Of a stretch of 64,000 nucleotides of DNA, positions 11,237-22,177 are shown in pieces (positions within the stretch are counted from its first letter, which is position 1; every line of letters starts with the position of its first letter). This DNA comes from Zantedeschia hybrid cultivar. Lineage: Eukaryota; Streptophyta; Magnoliopsida; Alismatales; Araceae. The DNA is taken from the NCBI GenBank assembly GCA_030544215.1, contig JARZZO010000009.1, positions 55,547,129 through 55,611,128 of the forward strand, written 5' to 3'. The translations under genes and the position numbers were made by a program. The notes under the pieces are model-generated. The model ran no database searches, was not told where the DNA came from, and saw only the letters and a list, made by a program, of their open reading frames with translations.

Positions 11237-11819
11237 GCACACACAATCTAACACAACAATTATATTAGATAACCTGCAAGCATATAGGCAAGAGATCTCC
11301 ATCTTATCGCCTTCCTGGTTGCAGTTGTGGATCGTCCTCGCTCCTTCCTCGGTTGCCTCGATCATATTACATTAATTCTAGAATTAACAAGTAAATTGAA
11401 GAAGGCCTTATGGCGAGTACAAGAGAGAGAGGGAGGTAGAAATACATCGGAGTATGAGAGAGAGAGGTGCGCAGACCTCTATTTATTAACAATTAATAAT
11501 CAAACATACATCTACGATCCACACAATCCATCATTCATCACATGAACAATTAAATAAGTGCATATCCATAACCACGGTGTGTTTTAAACATCCACACATG
11601 ATTTAGCGCATCACATGGCTAAAACAAATGAGTTTTCAAAATAGATAAGTTATGGCTTTCAAAAAGCTGGGATCCAATCAAAATTGGTGTTTGAATTTCG
11701 AAAACTCATTTAATTATCTTAACATGCAATTAAATCAAATTTAAAAGTAATAAACACACATCACATGCGCACACACTCCGAATTAATAATTCCAGATTAT
11801 TCCATGCAAATTAGAACAA

Positions 11820-12250
11820 TTCTAATAATCTAACACTTAGATTAAACTCCTTTAATAATCTAACAATTAGACTATTTATAACTAATCTAACTCTTAGATT
11901 AGTTAATTAATGTTAATTAGTAATTTAACACTTAAATTATTAATTAACATTAATTAATTAATAACTATAATCTAACAATTAGATTAGAAGATTAAAGTTA
12001 ATCATTAATTTAACCCTTAAATCAATAACTAACAATAATAATTAAAGACTACTAATTTAACACTTAAATTAGTCATTTAAGTTAATTATTAATTTAACAA
12101 TTAAATTAATAACTAACTATAATATTAATTAACAATTATATGATTTAATAATAAATAATCTAACTTTTAGATTAAATATTATTAAACACTAATTTAAAAA
12201 TTAAATTAGTCAACTTAAGTTAATTATTAGCTTAACTATTAAACTAACAA
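11820..12250 (-). ncRNA. Array of AA-NNG-TT hairpins, Copia-1 leader
   Basis: More than ten tandem short inverted repeats. In sense orientation each is a 5-10 bp AT-rich stem closing on AA-NNG-TT, for example 11881-11903 (stem ACTAATCTAA, loop GAG) and 12051-12073 (stem ACTAATTTAA, loop GTG). Stems alternate between TCTAA/TTAGA and TTTAA/TTAAA while staying paired. A few loops break the NNG rule (TTT once). Confidence 0.7.
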
Positions 12251-13180
12251 TTAACTTTATATCACAATTAATTGTTAATCAATGAATCTTTAATTAAGTT
12301 AATGATTCAAAATCATTAATAAATGCCCAATTAAATTAAAATTGAATGATAATAAAGTGAATATTTCAAAAACACTTTTTGAATCTAAACTAAAGTCCAA
12401 TAATATTGTAATTGGGCTAATTAAATTTAATAGGGGTTTAAGGGGTTTTATTAAGGAAAAAGGGATTTAGAATAGGCAAGGGCTCAGCCCATTAGAAAAC
12501 TGGTTCGAGCCCCTGGCTCGGCCAGGCTCGGGCCTGAGCTACCCTGGGCCACAGCATCCAACCCCGGTACGACCGGGCCCGGCCCGGTCCGTCGGGACCG
12601 GCCGTTAGCGCTGGCTCGGCCGGCTTCTTCCTAACCGAGCCCCTTAACAGCAGAAACCCTAAAAGGGTTGAAGCGACGGCCGGCGGCGGGGAGCAAGCGG
12701 CGGCGGCCGGCGACCGGCTGAACGGCACCGTCCGGCCCCGCCGGAGACGTGCCCGGCGCCGGTGGGCTCGCCGGAGATGCCCTTTGCAAACAGACGAGAC
12801 CCATAAAAACACCCTAAAATCTGGTTTTGCAGGATTCCAAAATCCGAATTAGGGCTCGAATTTTTAAGCTTTTCAGGGCCACCCCGACGCCGGAAAAATA
12901 CCGGATGTGCAGTGGTGACTATCACCCAAAGATCCGGAGTCTCGGCCGGCCATCCCAACGCTTGGGAGGCCGATTTAAGCCGCCGTAAAGTCGCCGTTCT
13001 TCGTCTCACGAAGAACACGAAAAACCCCCAAAATAATCTCGAAAAATCACGGAAAAATAATCAAATTATTTGTGTTCATCTTATGAACAATATTCCGTCA
13101 TTTTAATCGGATTAAACGCATGGAATAACTCAAGAAAAATCAATTTCGAAAACCGAAACGGGACGAGAAACAGTGCAACC

Positions 13181-13194
13181 TGGCTCTGATACCA
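13181..13194 (-). other. Copia-1 primer binding site
   Basis: Minus strand TGGTATCAGAGCCA, one base inside the 5' LTR. It is complementary to the 3' end of plant initiator methionine tRNA, the usual Copia primer. Confidence 0.93.
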
Positions 13195-13195
13195 C

Positions 13196-14748
13196 TGTTG
13201 CGATTTCTCGGTTTCTCCGGATCGCTCACGCAGCGGAAAAACAAAATTATTTACAGCGATCCGTTCCCGTTTCGGATAACTAAAATACGATAATCGGATT
13301 ATCAAAGTTCTCACCGTGTGCGGATTCGAATCCGCAGCCGTTCGGTTCCGTCGGTGTGACACCGCAAGCCGCGCAAGCGCCCGGCCTCTAGCGAAGTCCA
13401 CGCGATCCTCCCCGCGACGGATATCCTCGAGTTCGTCGTTCTTCGCAGCCCGCGAAGCCTCCGCTGGTCGCCGCAATGATCGCCGCAGTGCGCGGACGAT
13501 TTCCCGTCGAACGGGATTCGGAGAAGCGGCGGAGCAGATCTGGATCTGCCTGGACTCCAGAGGAAGACAGAAACTGAGGAGGGGCGGCTAGGGTTAGCAG
13601 CAGCTTGGCCTGCTCAGCCCGTTCGCTATGTTTTATACTAACCGCGCGGTTTTTCACAAAAACCCCCGGTTTATATAAAACCCACTTATTTATCCATCGC
13701 CTTGAGAATCATGTGCGTGTGACCCTCTAGGCCCAAGTACCAGTTCAGTTAATGGCCCAACAAGCCCAGTGACTCCTCACTGGCTTTATTAATTAATTAA
13801 TAACCCTTTATTAATCAATTAATCAATCAAATTGATGTCGCACATCGAATTTGACCGGGCCTCCGATCACGTTGGGTGCCAAGCAACACCGCGTGAACCC
13901 GGAAGGTATTTGGGGTTAAGTAACCCACTCTTGGAACCTTTCCATCGACAGTTACCACGTGGATATAATCCTTCATTCGTACAATGCTCTCGAGTCAACT
14001 CAGGGTATGGCGAGCTGTCAAACCCTAACCGGTCGACTCACTTGGATTGGATGCCGCTGATGAATATCGGAAAACTCCTTTTCCGATATTATCGTCCGCC
14101 CTGGCCAGGGACTTCCGCGCATCCTTCCTAGAGCATTCTCTCTCTAAGTACTGAGAGCGAATGATTCCTTATTGACACACAATTCCCTTCGACGGTATTC
14201 CGCTGCACCCAATCCTTGGCGTATTAGAATCCCGTGGCTAGAGATTCGTAGACCAAGGTCAAAGTACAGAAGTCCACCGCCAAGGTGTCTTTGGTGTCTC
14301 AGGTCCGAGGACCATCCACGCAACTGCGACAATATAATCAAGCTGGTTGACAGTGAGGTACAATACCATCCAGCGATTCAGTCGGATCAGTTCAGTGAAC
14401 TCATTCTCCAATGAGCACCTACAGATTCGCCTTAGTGTCTCCACACAAGTGACTTATGAGACCAGTCACCCTCATCATATGAGCAGGAGTAATCTGTACT
14501 AGTCTAACCGGATATCCGATGTCCTTGTCGGATATCCTCCGACTAGGAACGATTAAGAATATGTGTGTTTAAGTGATCAGTCTCATTAGTATGATCTCAT
14601 CATAATCTGATCACCATAGCACATATTCACGGACTTCATTATGAAACGATAATTAACGCGATTTACACATAATGAATATTATGCCATTTTATTAATAATG
14701 AACGAGATTTACATTGTTAGATTGGCTTGTAGGCCACCTAAACTAACA
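13196..14748 (-). repeat. Copia-1 5' LTR
   Basis: Minus strand TGTTAGTTTAGG...CAACA, 1553 bases, equal in length to the 3' LTR. TATATAAA (plus 13670-13677, reversed) is the likely core promoter of the element. The repeated ORFs of 90-130 codons here match those of the other LTR and show no protein family. Confidence 0.95.
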
Positions 14749-14753
14749 GTTTG

Positions 14754-15112
14754 GACGAGGAGCAAGAAGAACCGCCTTCGGCCGAAGAGTTACTCTCGGC
14801 CGAAGGAGAGCTACTAGACATGAATCACAAAAGGGAGAAGGCGGAAGCTGAGGCTTACTCTCATAATAGAATCTCCCCGGTGGCTAAGAGTCTCCCCGGC
14901 GATAAAAAGCCTCTCCGGCGACAAAGGACTTCCCGGCGACGACTCTCGGCGGCAAAGAGCTCTCCGACAATGGACAAGGCGTCCTCAAAAACACCCACAG
15001 TGGCATGCTCGCTGCCGGAGAAGCAAGGGCGCTCGCGGAAGCTGGTCACAGGGATGCACAGGCGCAGAGGAAGAAGAAAGCAGAAGAACAGTAGCCAGGG
15101 GAGGGGGGTTGA
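14754..15112 (-). other. Leader of the Ty3-A antisense gene, cut by Copia-1
   Basis: Lies between the antisense TATA box and the Copia-1 insertion, and continues at 5474-5417. It contains a short upstream ORF starting ATGAGAGTAAGCCTCAGC (minus, about 14871). The ATGAG.GTAAGCCTCAGC block recurs in Ty3-B at 27543. No longer coding region is visible. Confidence 0.5.
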
Positions 15113-15460
15113 TATTTATAGGGGGGCTTGAGGGGGTCCGGTGCTGAACCGATGACCGAGATCTTCCCACCCCTCGGCTCCGCCCTACTTGGATGCGCGA
15201 CACGTGTCCCGTCCTTCGCCATGATGACGAGCGGGCTGCCGGATCGAGAGGAGGCAATCAACGGCCGGATGCAGCCTAACCCTTCGGTTGTTCGTCCGGA
15301 TGCTCGCCACGTGTCCCGATCCTCGTGCCGAAGGCCGGAAAGGCGGCGATCCAGGTGAAGTCTTGGGCAGAGAGCCGAAGTGATCGCGATCCGCGTGATC
15401 ACCGTCAACGGCTGAGATCTTTTTGTGCTTTCGGTAGGTTGGCCGGATGCGGAACACGTG
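15113..15460 (-). promoter_or_regulatory. Antisense promoter of Ty3-A: TATAAATA plus three G-boxes
   Basis: On the minus strand TATAAATA is at 15120-15113. Upstream of it, CACGTG occurs at 15201-15206, 15308-15313 and 15455-15460. The offsets from the TATA box (81, 188, 335) are identical to those in Ty3-B. CACGTG is the plant G-box, bound by bZIP and bHLH factors. The block points toward the antisense gene. Copia-1 now separates it from that gene, so transcripts from here would run into Copia-1 in its sense direction. Confidence 0.7.
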
Positions 15461-15793
15461 TCCTGTGTTTGTTGTGACGCAACCGTGAAGGTGGGAAGCC
15501 CAAGGTCTTCTCCCACTCTTACCCTGTTTTCACAAATGGGGACGAAGGCATTCGTCACCAAGTCTCGGCCTAGGACGAAGGTGTCTCCGACAAGGTCCCG
15601 GCTTAAGACGACACTGTTTCTCACCAGCCCTCGGCCCCGTGCCTAGCCCTCGTCTCAGTCCGGATCCCTGTCGGACTTCTTCTTCGATCTGTCTCGGCCG
15701 ACCTAAGGCAAAGACCTCCCAGTTTCTGAAACAGGTGGTAACAGTTTCGGACAAGGAGCGAACCATGTTTTTTCCGAAAGCACTTCAGACTTT
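15461..15793. other. Ty3-A region between antisense promoter and 3' PPT
   Basis: Noncoding. Contains imperfect repeats around GACGAAGGCATTCGTC and GACGAAGGTGTCTCCGAC that recur in Ty3-B near 26870-26930. It may be distal promoter sequence of the antisense gene. Confidence 0.4.
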
Positions 15794-15841
15794 ACTCTTG
15801 TCGTTTCATGAAATTGAGAACGACAAGAGTAGGGGGCCATG
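15794..15841 (+). other. Hairpin and polypurine tract of Ty3-A
   Basis: ACTCTTGTCGTT (15794-15805) and AACGACAAGAGT (15819-15830) form a perfect 12-bp inverted repeat with loop TCATGAAATTGAG. AGGGGGCCATG follows at once (15831-15841), then the LTR. Ty3-B keeps the same arrangement with one mismatch. Confidence 0.75.
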
Positions 15842-16584
15842 TGATGGGACAGAATCCGATTCAGCCCATTAGCAGCCCAATAACAACAACAACAACAAGA
15901 GGCTCACTGGCGGCCTTCGGCCCAGCAGCCTTCGGCCCATCAGCGGCCCAACAGCCTTCAGCCCAATAGCGGCCCCCAACCTTCGGCCCAGTAGCCGCAT
16001 CCGGCCCACTCCGGTGGGAGGGTTAGGCGCTATGGCAGTTTATCAGTAAACCGCAACATAGTCCTATATTGGCTTCTACAATTAAGTAACCTCTATCTTC
16101 CGTTATAAATACACGACCATTTATTACAAAAGGTAGGTCTTCTAGACCAAGGACAACAGTCCAAAAGCATTAAAAGTTACTTCTTCTTCTTTCCCTTCTG
16201 AATCGAATCTTCTTCAGAAGCTGACTTAGCCGTCGGAGGGGGTTCTCTTGGGCCGAAGTCCGGGACCCCTACTGACTGGTTCTTCTCCTTCTTACAGGGG
16301 CTTCGGTTTGAATATTCGCCGACCTCTCCGAGTCGGCCTCGGCCACCGACTTCGGTCTTCTTCCTCCGGTCTCGGCATCGCCCTTCGCCGGTCGATCCAC
16401 TTTTGCCGAAGGAGTCTCGGTCTAGCCCCCGGCGAGCCTTCGTCCGGGTGTCTCTCGGCTTCGGAGCCACAGTCCCGTTTTCCGCATTCGTCTCGGTCCG
16501 GATCCCCGTCGGTCCTCTTCTTCGATCTGATCCAGTCTCGGGTTCCAGTCTAGGAATCCGACCGTGATAGCTTCGGCTACATCA
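15842..16584 (+). repeat. Ty3-A 3' LTR
   Basis: 743 bases with 5-bp inverted ends TGATG...CATCA. TATAAATA at 16104-16111 is the likely LTR promoter box. The 5' third has short GC-rich repeats (CCTTCGGCCCA units) that are greatly expanded in the Ty3-B LTR. The end faces the host kinase gene 3.1 kb downstream. Confidence 0.9.
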
Positions 16585-16656
16585 TGGTCATATCTACCTT
16601 TATCTTATTATATCCATAATGAATTTTGCATTGTTATTTTTTTTTCTTTTAAAAAA

Positions 16657-16825
16657 ACCCAAATAGGTCTCTGAAGAAATAATTCCCACAGACAAGAGAA
16701 TTTAATTTTGTAGCACACGGAGACCGAACAACATAGATAATTTTTAACGTCCGACTGGTTTGAACTTAAGACCTCTCAAAAGGAGACCAGGAGTTGCCAA
16801 CCGCTCTACACGGCTAGGAGGGCAT
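16657..16825 (-). mobile_element. Probable tRNA-derived SINE
   Basis: On the minus strand TAGAGCGGTTGGC (16808-16796) resembles a pol III A box and GTTCAAACC (16765-16757) a B box, about 30 bases apart. The body continues to a T-rich 3' end (GGGTTTTTTT) near 16657. That is the layout of short plant SINEs. There is no intact tRNA cloverleaf. I see no clear target duplication, so the boundaries are approximate. Confidence 0.5.
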
Positions 16826-19631
16826 CTGTAATCTAAAGAGTAAGGGTGCAAAGGAGCCAAGTCTAGCAGAATTTTATTCTGTTCAAACTTGACTTGATCA
16901 ATTTTAATTGAGTTGGAATTCGAGCCGAATATCTTTGATGCTTATTCACGTTTGGCTCATTTAGATATGAAACAAGTTTGAGTCGAGTATCGACTAGCTC
17001 GCAAGCTCAAGGAGTAGACATATAGATTTAGTCCAATTTTTTTTCAGTTTAAAATTATAAACTCAGCCTAAACCATAATAAGTACCAAAGTATTTGCACT
17101 CCTAATTATTTGATAAAAAACTCAATAAGACATTAAAGATCTTAGTAATTAAATTTATTTATTAATAAAATAATTAAATAAATACTTAGTACTTAGACGA
17201 ACGCTTATGAAGTGTTGAATGATCTCTTAACAAATACTTAATCAAGTTTGTTCGTGAGCATAATTAAGTCGAACTCACCGATGTTTAAACTTGATTGGTT
17301 TAATATATCCAACTCAAATTTTTATTTAAATTTATTTATTTAACTTAATAAACAAGTTTGAATCGAGTTCCCACGGAACATTCTTGGGGGCTTCGTTTGC
17401 AGCCCTATCAAAGAGTGGCTTCACGGCAAGCAGAGGATGATGGGCGAACCTACCTGAACCTAAGATTTGTGGGGCCGCCTCTGCTTGAGCCATAGCGGCG
17501 GAGAAGATGCCGATGGGAAGGCAGACTTTGACCCGCCGCCCAGTTGGACTTCGGCGCCGCAGATGCCTGCACGCGCAGCGCCACATGAGAGAAGCACTCC
17601 CGCCCACCACATTAGCCAACACGGAGGGGCAGAATCTGTAGAGAAAAAGACTAGTTTTATTTTAGCCAAAGTCGCCCCCATGAACTATTGTATGGACTCG
17701 ACAGACATGGTTCATTTTGACTGGAGAATATGAGAAGAATAAAGATGAATAAAGGAAGAATAAATTTAATTTTACTTTGACAAGTGGAATGACTTATATT
17801 ATGGAGAATAAGTCATCCTATCTTATACTTAAAAATTACTTATTCTTCTTATTTCATCACTGTAACATTCTTTATTCTAGTATACGTTATTCTGTCAGTA
17901 GATCCCATATAATAATTTATTATGCAAACAAAGTGTGGTACAATATTAACATGGGACGAGATTAAGTGGTTTAACTCAATGATTAATTAATTATTAAACT
18001 TTAATTAAATCAATCAAAATACTTTATTGACCACTCAATTCGTTTACTTAAAGACTTATTTTAGATGCAACTCATAAATGCGTTTAGTTTCACAGTAAAC
18101 TAGTTTAATTTTCACCGAAACTTAATTAGTTTAGAGGATCAAAAATAAATTTAACATAAATCCACCTGAATTATTATAAATTCAAAATCTTCACATAAAT
18201 GTTTTTTTTTAAACTTGTATGGAATTTATTAACTCTTAGATTTATTACAAATCCAATTGTTCTTACACAAAACAACCAAACATAAGTTACATAAAATGTG
18301 CTTATGAAAAATGAATTTATGATAAATGTATTTACAATTTATTGTAATTTCATTTGCATTTTATTAAGTTGCACCCGAACAAGGCCTTCATCTGTACTTT
18401 TTTGGAGGCGGAATTTTTTGTACCTCTGCATGCTCCTACTAAGATAAATCAATCACTTACCAAGTTAGTAAAAGTCACATATTTATCTCTATCCCTGCAT
18501 GAGCGAGGACTTACGCAGGAAAAAGGTCTGGAGTGCAAAAGATCTCACTCTCTTTTATATTAATCCAGCATTCTTAACCCTCATAACTAGAGATCTAAAC
18601 ACTGAAAACTTAATTCGTTGACTTTCTTTTTTCTGATTTTGGCATTTATGAGATAAGATCAAATACTATTTTCTAAAGGAGTTGAAAATATTTTCATGAC
18701 CACCAAATGACGACGAACTTTGTTTTCATTTTCCTTGCAAATGTATTTTCTTAAAAAATCTTGTTCATCTGATTACGTTTTGCGTGTAACCAAATAAGCT
18801 CTAAGAATATTCCTAATATTTTTTGATAAAGATACAATATATGAAAGGAATATTTCATGAATATTCTTTTTTTTATAATCATTAATTGGGAGAGTTTTTT
18901 AAGGGGTTCAAAGATTGTAGGGGGTTTAAAATAAATATATATGTTATAGAGACTCATACAGAATATTAAAATATTATAAAGAATGAAAAGTTAAAAATCC
19001 TCTAAAAGGTTGACCATAGGCAGTGTTTGGTGATTCAAAAGACTTCAGACAACCAATCAACATAACCACCGATTTGCCTCGATATTTATAAACATTTTGG
19101 CACTTATTATGTGATCAATTTTTCTGAGCAATCTGTACTTGTAGTAAATTTTGCGCTGTACCAAACTGGTCGAAAATATTGTGAACCAGAAAACTTCAGT
19201 GGGAAGGTGATCGTGAAGTCCATGTGTACGCGCTGATCATGAAGTGAAGTCCACTGTAATAAAAACTAGTTCTTTGTGGAGATTTGATCCTTAACTTTGA
19301 ATATGACAAGAATACTCTGAACTAGAATCGCAGGTTATGTGCGCATATCAAAGTCAACCGTGACTATATATCCAAGATCTTGCAGCTTAGTTCTACCTAA
19401 ATGCAACTTTGTACTATGAGCCACCGAACGAAATATGTCCAATAAATAAACAAGATAGGAAATCTGACCATTGGCGTTGAAACATGAAACCAATGAGCCA
19501 CCAACTTCATTTGAGTGCGGACCACCAAGAACATGTGCACAATAAAACTTCCTCTCCTTCACAACTTGGCTTAAAGTAATCCAAGTTTGAGATACAGTGC
19601 TCTATCAACAGCCAACAAGCAAGGCAAGCAG
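16826..19631. other. Host intergenic DNA upstream of the kinase gene
   Basis: AT-rich, with no frame I can tie to a protein family. 16880-17370 contains several TTTGAGTCGAG / AACTTGATT motifs in both orientations and is probably an old unclassified repeat. 17380-17640 is a small GC-rich patch without recognisable coding. Confidence 0.4.
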
Positions 19632-19637
19632 TATAAA
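19632..19637 (+). promoter_or_regulatory. Candidate TATA box of the kinase gene
   Basis: TATAAA about 100 bases before the presumed ATG at 19733. A second TA-rich run, CTATATATG, follows at about 19654. Position and sequence fit a plant core promoter, without further support. Confidence 0.35.
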
Positions 19638-19732
19638 GTTGATGGCCACCAATCTATATATGTTACCTGAGCCTTACCCAGTTCAGATCCAACATTTCAC
19701 GGTGTTATTGTTGCAGGTTGGCTGCTGCAGAA

Positions 19733-22177
19733 ATGGGTTCAAGGGTCGGGCAATGGCTCTCTCTCCTTGTTTGGTTAACCTTCTCCTTCTCCCTACCATT
19801 CAATGCCCAGCTCTCCTCTGCATCTGACACCCTCTTCTTTGGGTAATCCTTGTCTGGAAACAAGACTACAACCTCGAGATCAGGTGACTTTGAACTGGGT
19901 TTCTTCACTCCAGGTAACTCTCTGAACTATTACATAGGAATCTGGCTAAGGAATGACCCGCAAAAGACCATAGTTTGGGTGGCAAACAGAGACAAGCCTC
20001 TGTCTCAGGTCACATCTTCGGAGCTAAAGATCTCTGAGGAAGGTGAACTAGTCCTACTTGACAACTCCAAGATCCCTGTCTGGTCATCATCATCATCATC
20101 TCTGAGTTCTGCCCCAAGAACCTCCAATTCCACAGTTGCTGTGCTCCTCAACACAGGAAATCTTGTGTTGAGGGATGCAGCTCTGGGGTCCAATGTGCTC
20201 TGGCAGAGCTTTGATGAGCCAACTGACACATTGCTAGCTGGGGCCAGAATTGGGTACAACAGAACCATGGGGAAGAACTGGAGGCTCACCTCCTGGAAGA
20301 ACTTAGAAGATCCCTCTCTGGGCATGTTCTCTATGGAGATGGACCCCAGTGGGGTCACCCAGTTCCTTCTGCTGTGGAATAGAACCCAGCAGTACTGGGC
20401 CACTGGACCTTGGGATGGGAACATCTTCAGCAATGTGCCCGAGATGCTTGTAAAAGATGAGTTCTCCTATCTTAGTTTCTCGGGTGCAGGTGCAAACTAC
20501 TTCATGTACACGGATAACGAGGAGACTGTGATCACAACCATGAGGCTTGAGGTGGCAGGGCTGTTGAGGTGGCAGCAGATGTTGAAGAACACCAAGCAGT
20601 GGCTGGTGTTTGCTACATTTCCCAGAGACCCATGTGATGTCCACTCACGATGTGGCTCCTTTGCCTCCTGTAACACCTCTGACTCTACGTCCTGTGAATG
20701 CCTTCCAGGGTTTAGCCCAAGATCCTTGGCGGATTGGAACTTGGGAGATCAGACAGGGGGCTGTGTCAGAAACACCCCTTTACAGTGTGATAGCAACAAC
20801 TCTGCAGCTGGGGGAAGAGATGGGTTCTTGGTGATGCCCAGTGTGCAGCTGCCCAACAATTCCAGGACAGTAGTTGTTCAGAATAAAGGGGAATGTGAGG
20901 AGGCCTGCTTGAACAGCTGTCCCTGCACAGCTTATTCATACCTTGATCACTGTTCACTGTGGGATGGAGGTTTGCTAGACATTGAGCAACTTTCAAGTGC
21001 TAACAGGAATGGAGGATCAGGTGCCCTCAATGTCCGTGTGGCAGCTTCTGACCTTCCAGCTTCTAAAGCAAAGAAACGAACAGTTGGTGTAGCTGCTCCT
21101 GGTGCAGCTGCGGGAATTGTTGTATTATGTGCAGCTATTTCGTTGTTCATTTGGTTAAGCCGAAGAAGCCAAAGGCGACGATCGATGGGTTCGGACTTAG
21201 TTGAGGGGTTCTTGGTGGCCTTCCGGTACAAAGACCTGCAAAAGGCAACCAAGAACTTCTCTGAGAAGCTGGGGAAAGGTGGCTTCGGGTCTGTCTACAA
21301 GGGGACTCTCTCTGATTCATCTGTTGTAGCCGTCAAGAAACTGAAACACCTTGGGCAGGGAGATAAGCAGTTCCGGATGGAGGTGAGCACCATGGCAGCT
21401 GTCCAACATGTTCATGTGCTCCGTCTTCGCGGGTTCTGCTGTGAAGGTGCCAACAGCTTACTCGTTTACGATTACATGTCCAATGGGTCCTTAGATTCCT
21501 ACTTGTCTCCCAAGAGCTCTGAGACCTTGGATTGGGATCAAAGATACCAGATTGCCATTGGCACTGCTAAAGGACTGGCTTATCTCCATGAGAAGTGCAG
21601 GGAATGCATCATACATTGTGACATCAAGCCAGAAAATATCCTCTTAGATGGAGAGTTTTCTCCCAAGGTGGCGGACTTGGGCATGGCGAAGCTATTTGGC
21701 CGGGACTTCAGCCGGGTGCTCACAACCATGAGGGGAACCGTCGGCTATGTCGCGCCGGAATGGATCTCCGGCGTACCTATAACGCCGAAAGCCGATGTGT
21801 TCAGCTTTGGGATGATGCTGTTTGAAATAACATCAGGCAGGAGAAACAGCAAGTTATCTAAAGATGGGGGTGTTTCATTCTTCCCCAGCTGGGCTGCAAG
21901 GAATATGAATGATGTTAGGGTTTTGGATTTGCTGGAGAATGGTGTAAGGGGGCACATCAACATTGAGGAGTTCAGGAGGGCTTGCAGGATTGCATTTTGG
22001 TGCATTCAAGATGATGAGAATGACAGGCCAACCATGGGAGAAGTGGTTCAAATGCTGGAGGGGACACTGGAGGTGAAAATGTCTCCTATTCCTGATTATC
22101 TGGATGATGATGGCTCCCAATTTTCCCAGCTTGAGCTGCACTCATCTCCCACTACTAGTTTGTCATTCCTTGAGTAA
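19733..22177 (+). CDS. G-type lectin S-receptor-like Ser/Thr protein kinase with a premature stop at codon 38
   Basis: Single-exon receptor kinase of the SD-2/At2g19130-like group. ATG at 19733 gives a signal peptide (WLSLLVWLTFSFSLPFNAQ). TAA at 19844-19846 follows in frame where the family has Gln in a GQSLSGN-type motif; the frame is then open to TAA at 22175. The bulb-type lectin domain includes DFELGFF and IVWVANRDKPL. Then come the S-locus glycoprotein and EGF-like parts (CDVHSRCGSFASC, CECLPGFSP), PAN (CEEACLNSCPCTAYSY) and one membrane span (GIVVLCAAISLFIWL). The kinase has LGKGGFGSVYKG, AVKKL, HCDIKPEN (Cys for Arg, a non-RD kinase), ADLGMAK and APEW. It would sense ligands at the plasma membrane. 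The stop makes it a likely pseudogene or a null allele unless it is a sequencing error; there is no in-frame ATG until about codon 167. Confidence 0.9.

Larger units (their letters stand above)
10462..13180 (-). other. Copia-1 untranslated leader (PBS to gag)
   Basis: About 2.7 kb without supported coding sequence. In sense order it has a GC-rich part with low-complexity repeats (13180-12490), an AT-rich array of short hairpins (12250-11820), a CT-rich stretch (about 11480-11400), a TTGGCTC-loop hairpin (11236-11212) and the gag-proximal hairpin cluster. The order matches Copia-2 and Copia-4. Confidence 0.8.
5475..14748 (-). mobile_element. Copia-1: full-length Ty1/copia LTR retrotransposon, target duplication GTTTG
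   Basis: Two 1553-base LTRs (5475-7027 and 13196-14748) flank a minus-strand internal region with PBS, long leader, gag remnant, protease, integrase, RT, RNase H and PPT. GTTTG occurs at 5470-5474 and again at 14749-14753, a perfect 5-bp target duplication. Hand comparison of the LTRs finds about 21 substitutions and no length change, near 98.6% identity, so the insertion is recent. It landed in the 5' leader of the Ty3-A antisense gene, 58 bases upstream of the ATG, and in the same transcriptional direction. Gag is internally deleted and pol has stops and frameshifts, so it could move only with proteins from other copies. Lineage within Copia (Tork/Angela-like) is not settled. Confidence 0.95.
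1..16584 (+). mobile_element. Ty3-A: Ty3/gypsy LTR retrotransposon (Tat-like), 5' part outside window, interrupted by Copia-1
   Basis: Order on the plus strand is RT tail, RNase H, a second RNase H (RVT_3/archaeal type), integrase, a tandem array, an antisense gene, a polypurine tract (PPT) and the 3' LTR. The second RNase H, extra antisense ORF and repeat-bearing 3' untranslated region are features reported for the Tat lineage. The window opens just after the YxDD motif of RT, so gag, protease and the 5' LTR lie to the left. Copia-1 fills 5475-14748 and is not part of this element. The 3' LTR ends ACATCA at 16584, and the next five bases (TGGTC) would be the right target duplication. Pol carries several stops and an integrase deletion, so the copy is not autonomous. 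Confidence 0.88.

Noticed and set aside
16741..16822. tRNA gene on the minus strand
   Set aside because: A- and B-box-like motifs are present but no acceptor stem or cloverleaf; a SINE head fits better.
17467..17733. Possible small gene in the GC-rich patch
   Set aside because: Short frames on both strands with no motif, and flanked by repeat-like AT-rich DNA.
19843..19900. Intron that would remove the kinase stop codon
   Set aside because: GGTAATCC could be a donor, but the nearest AG gives an intron of about 20-40 bases, too short for plants, and would delete conserved lectin residues.
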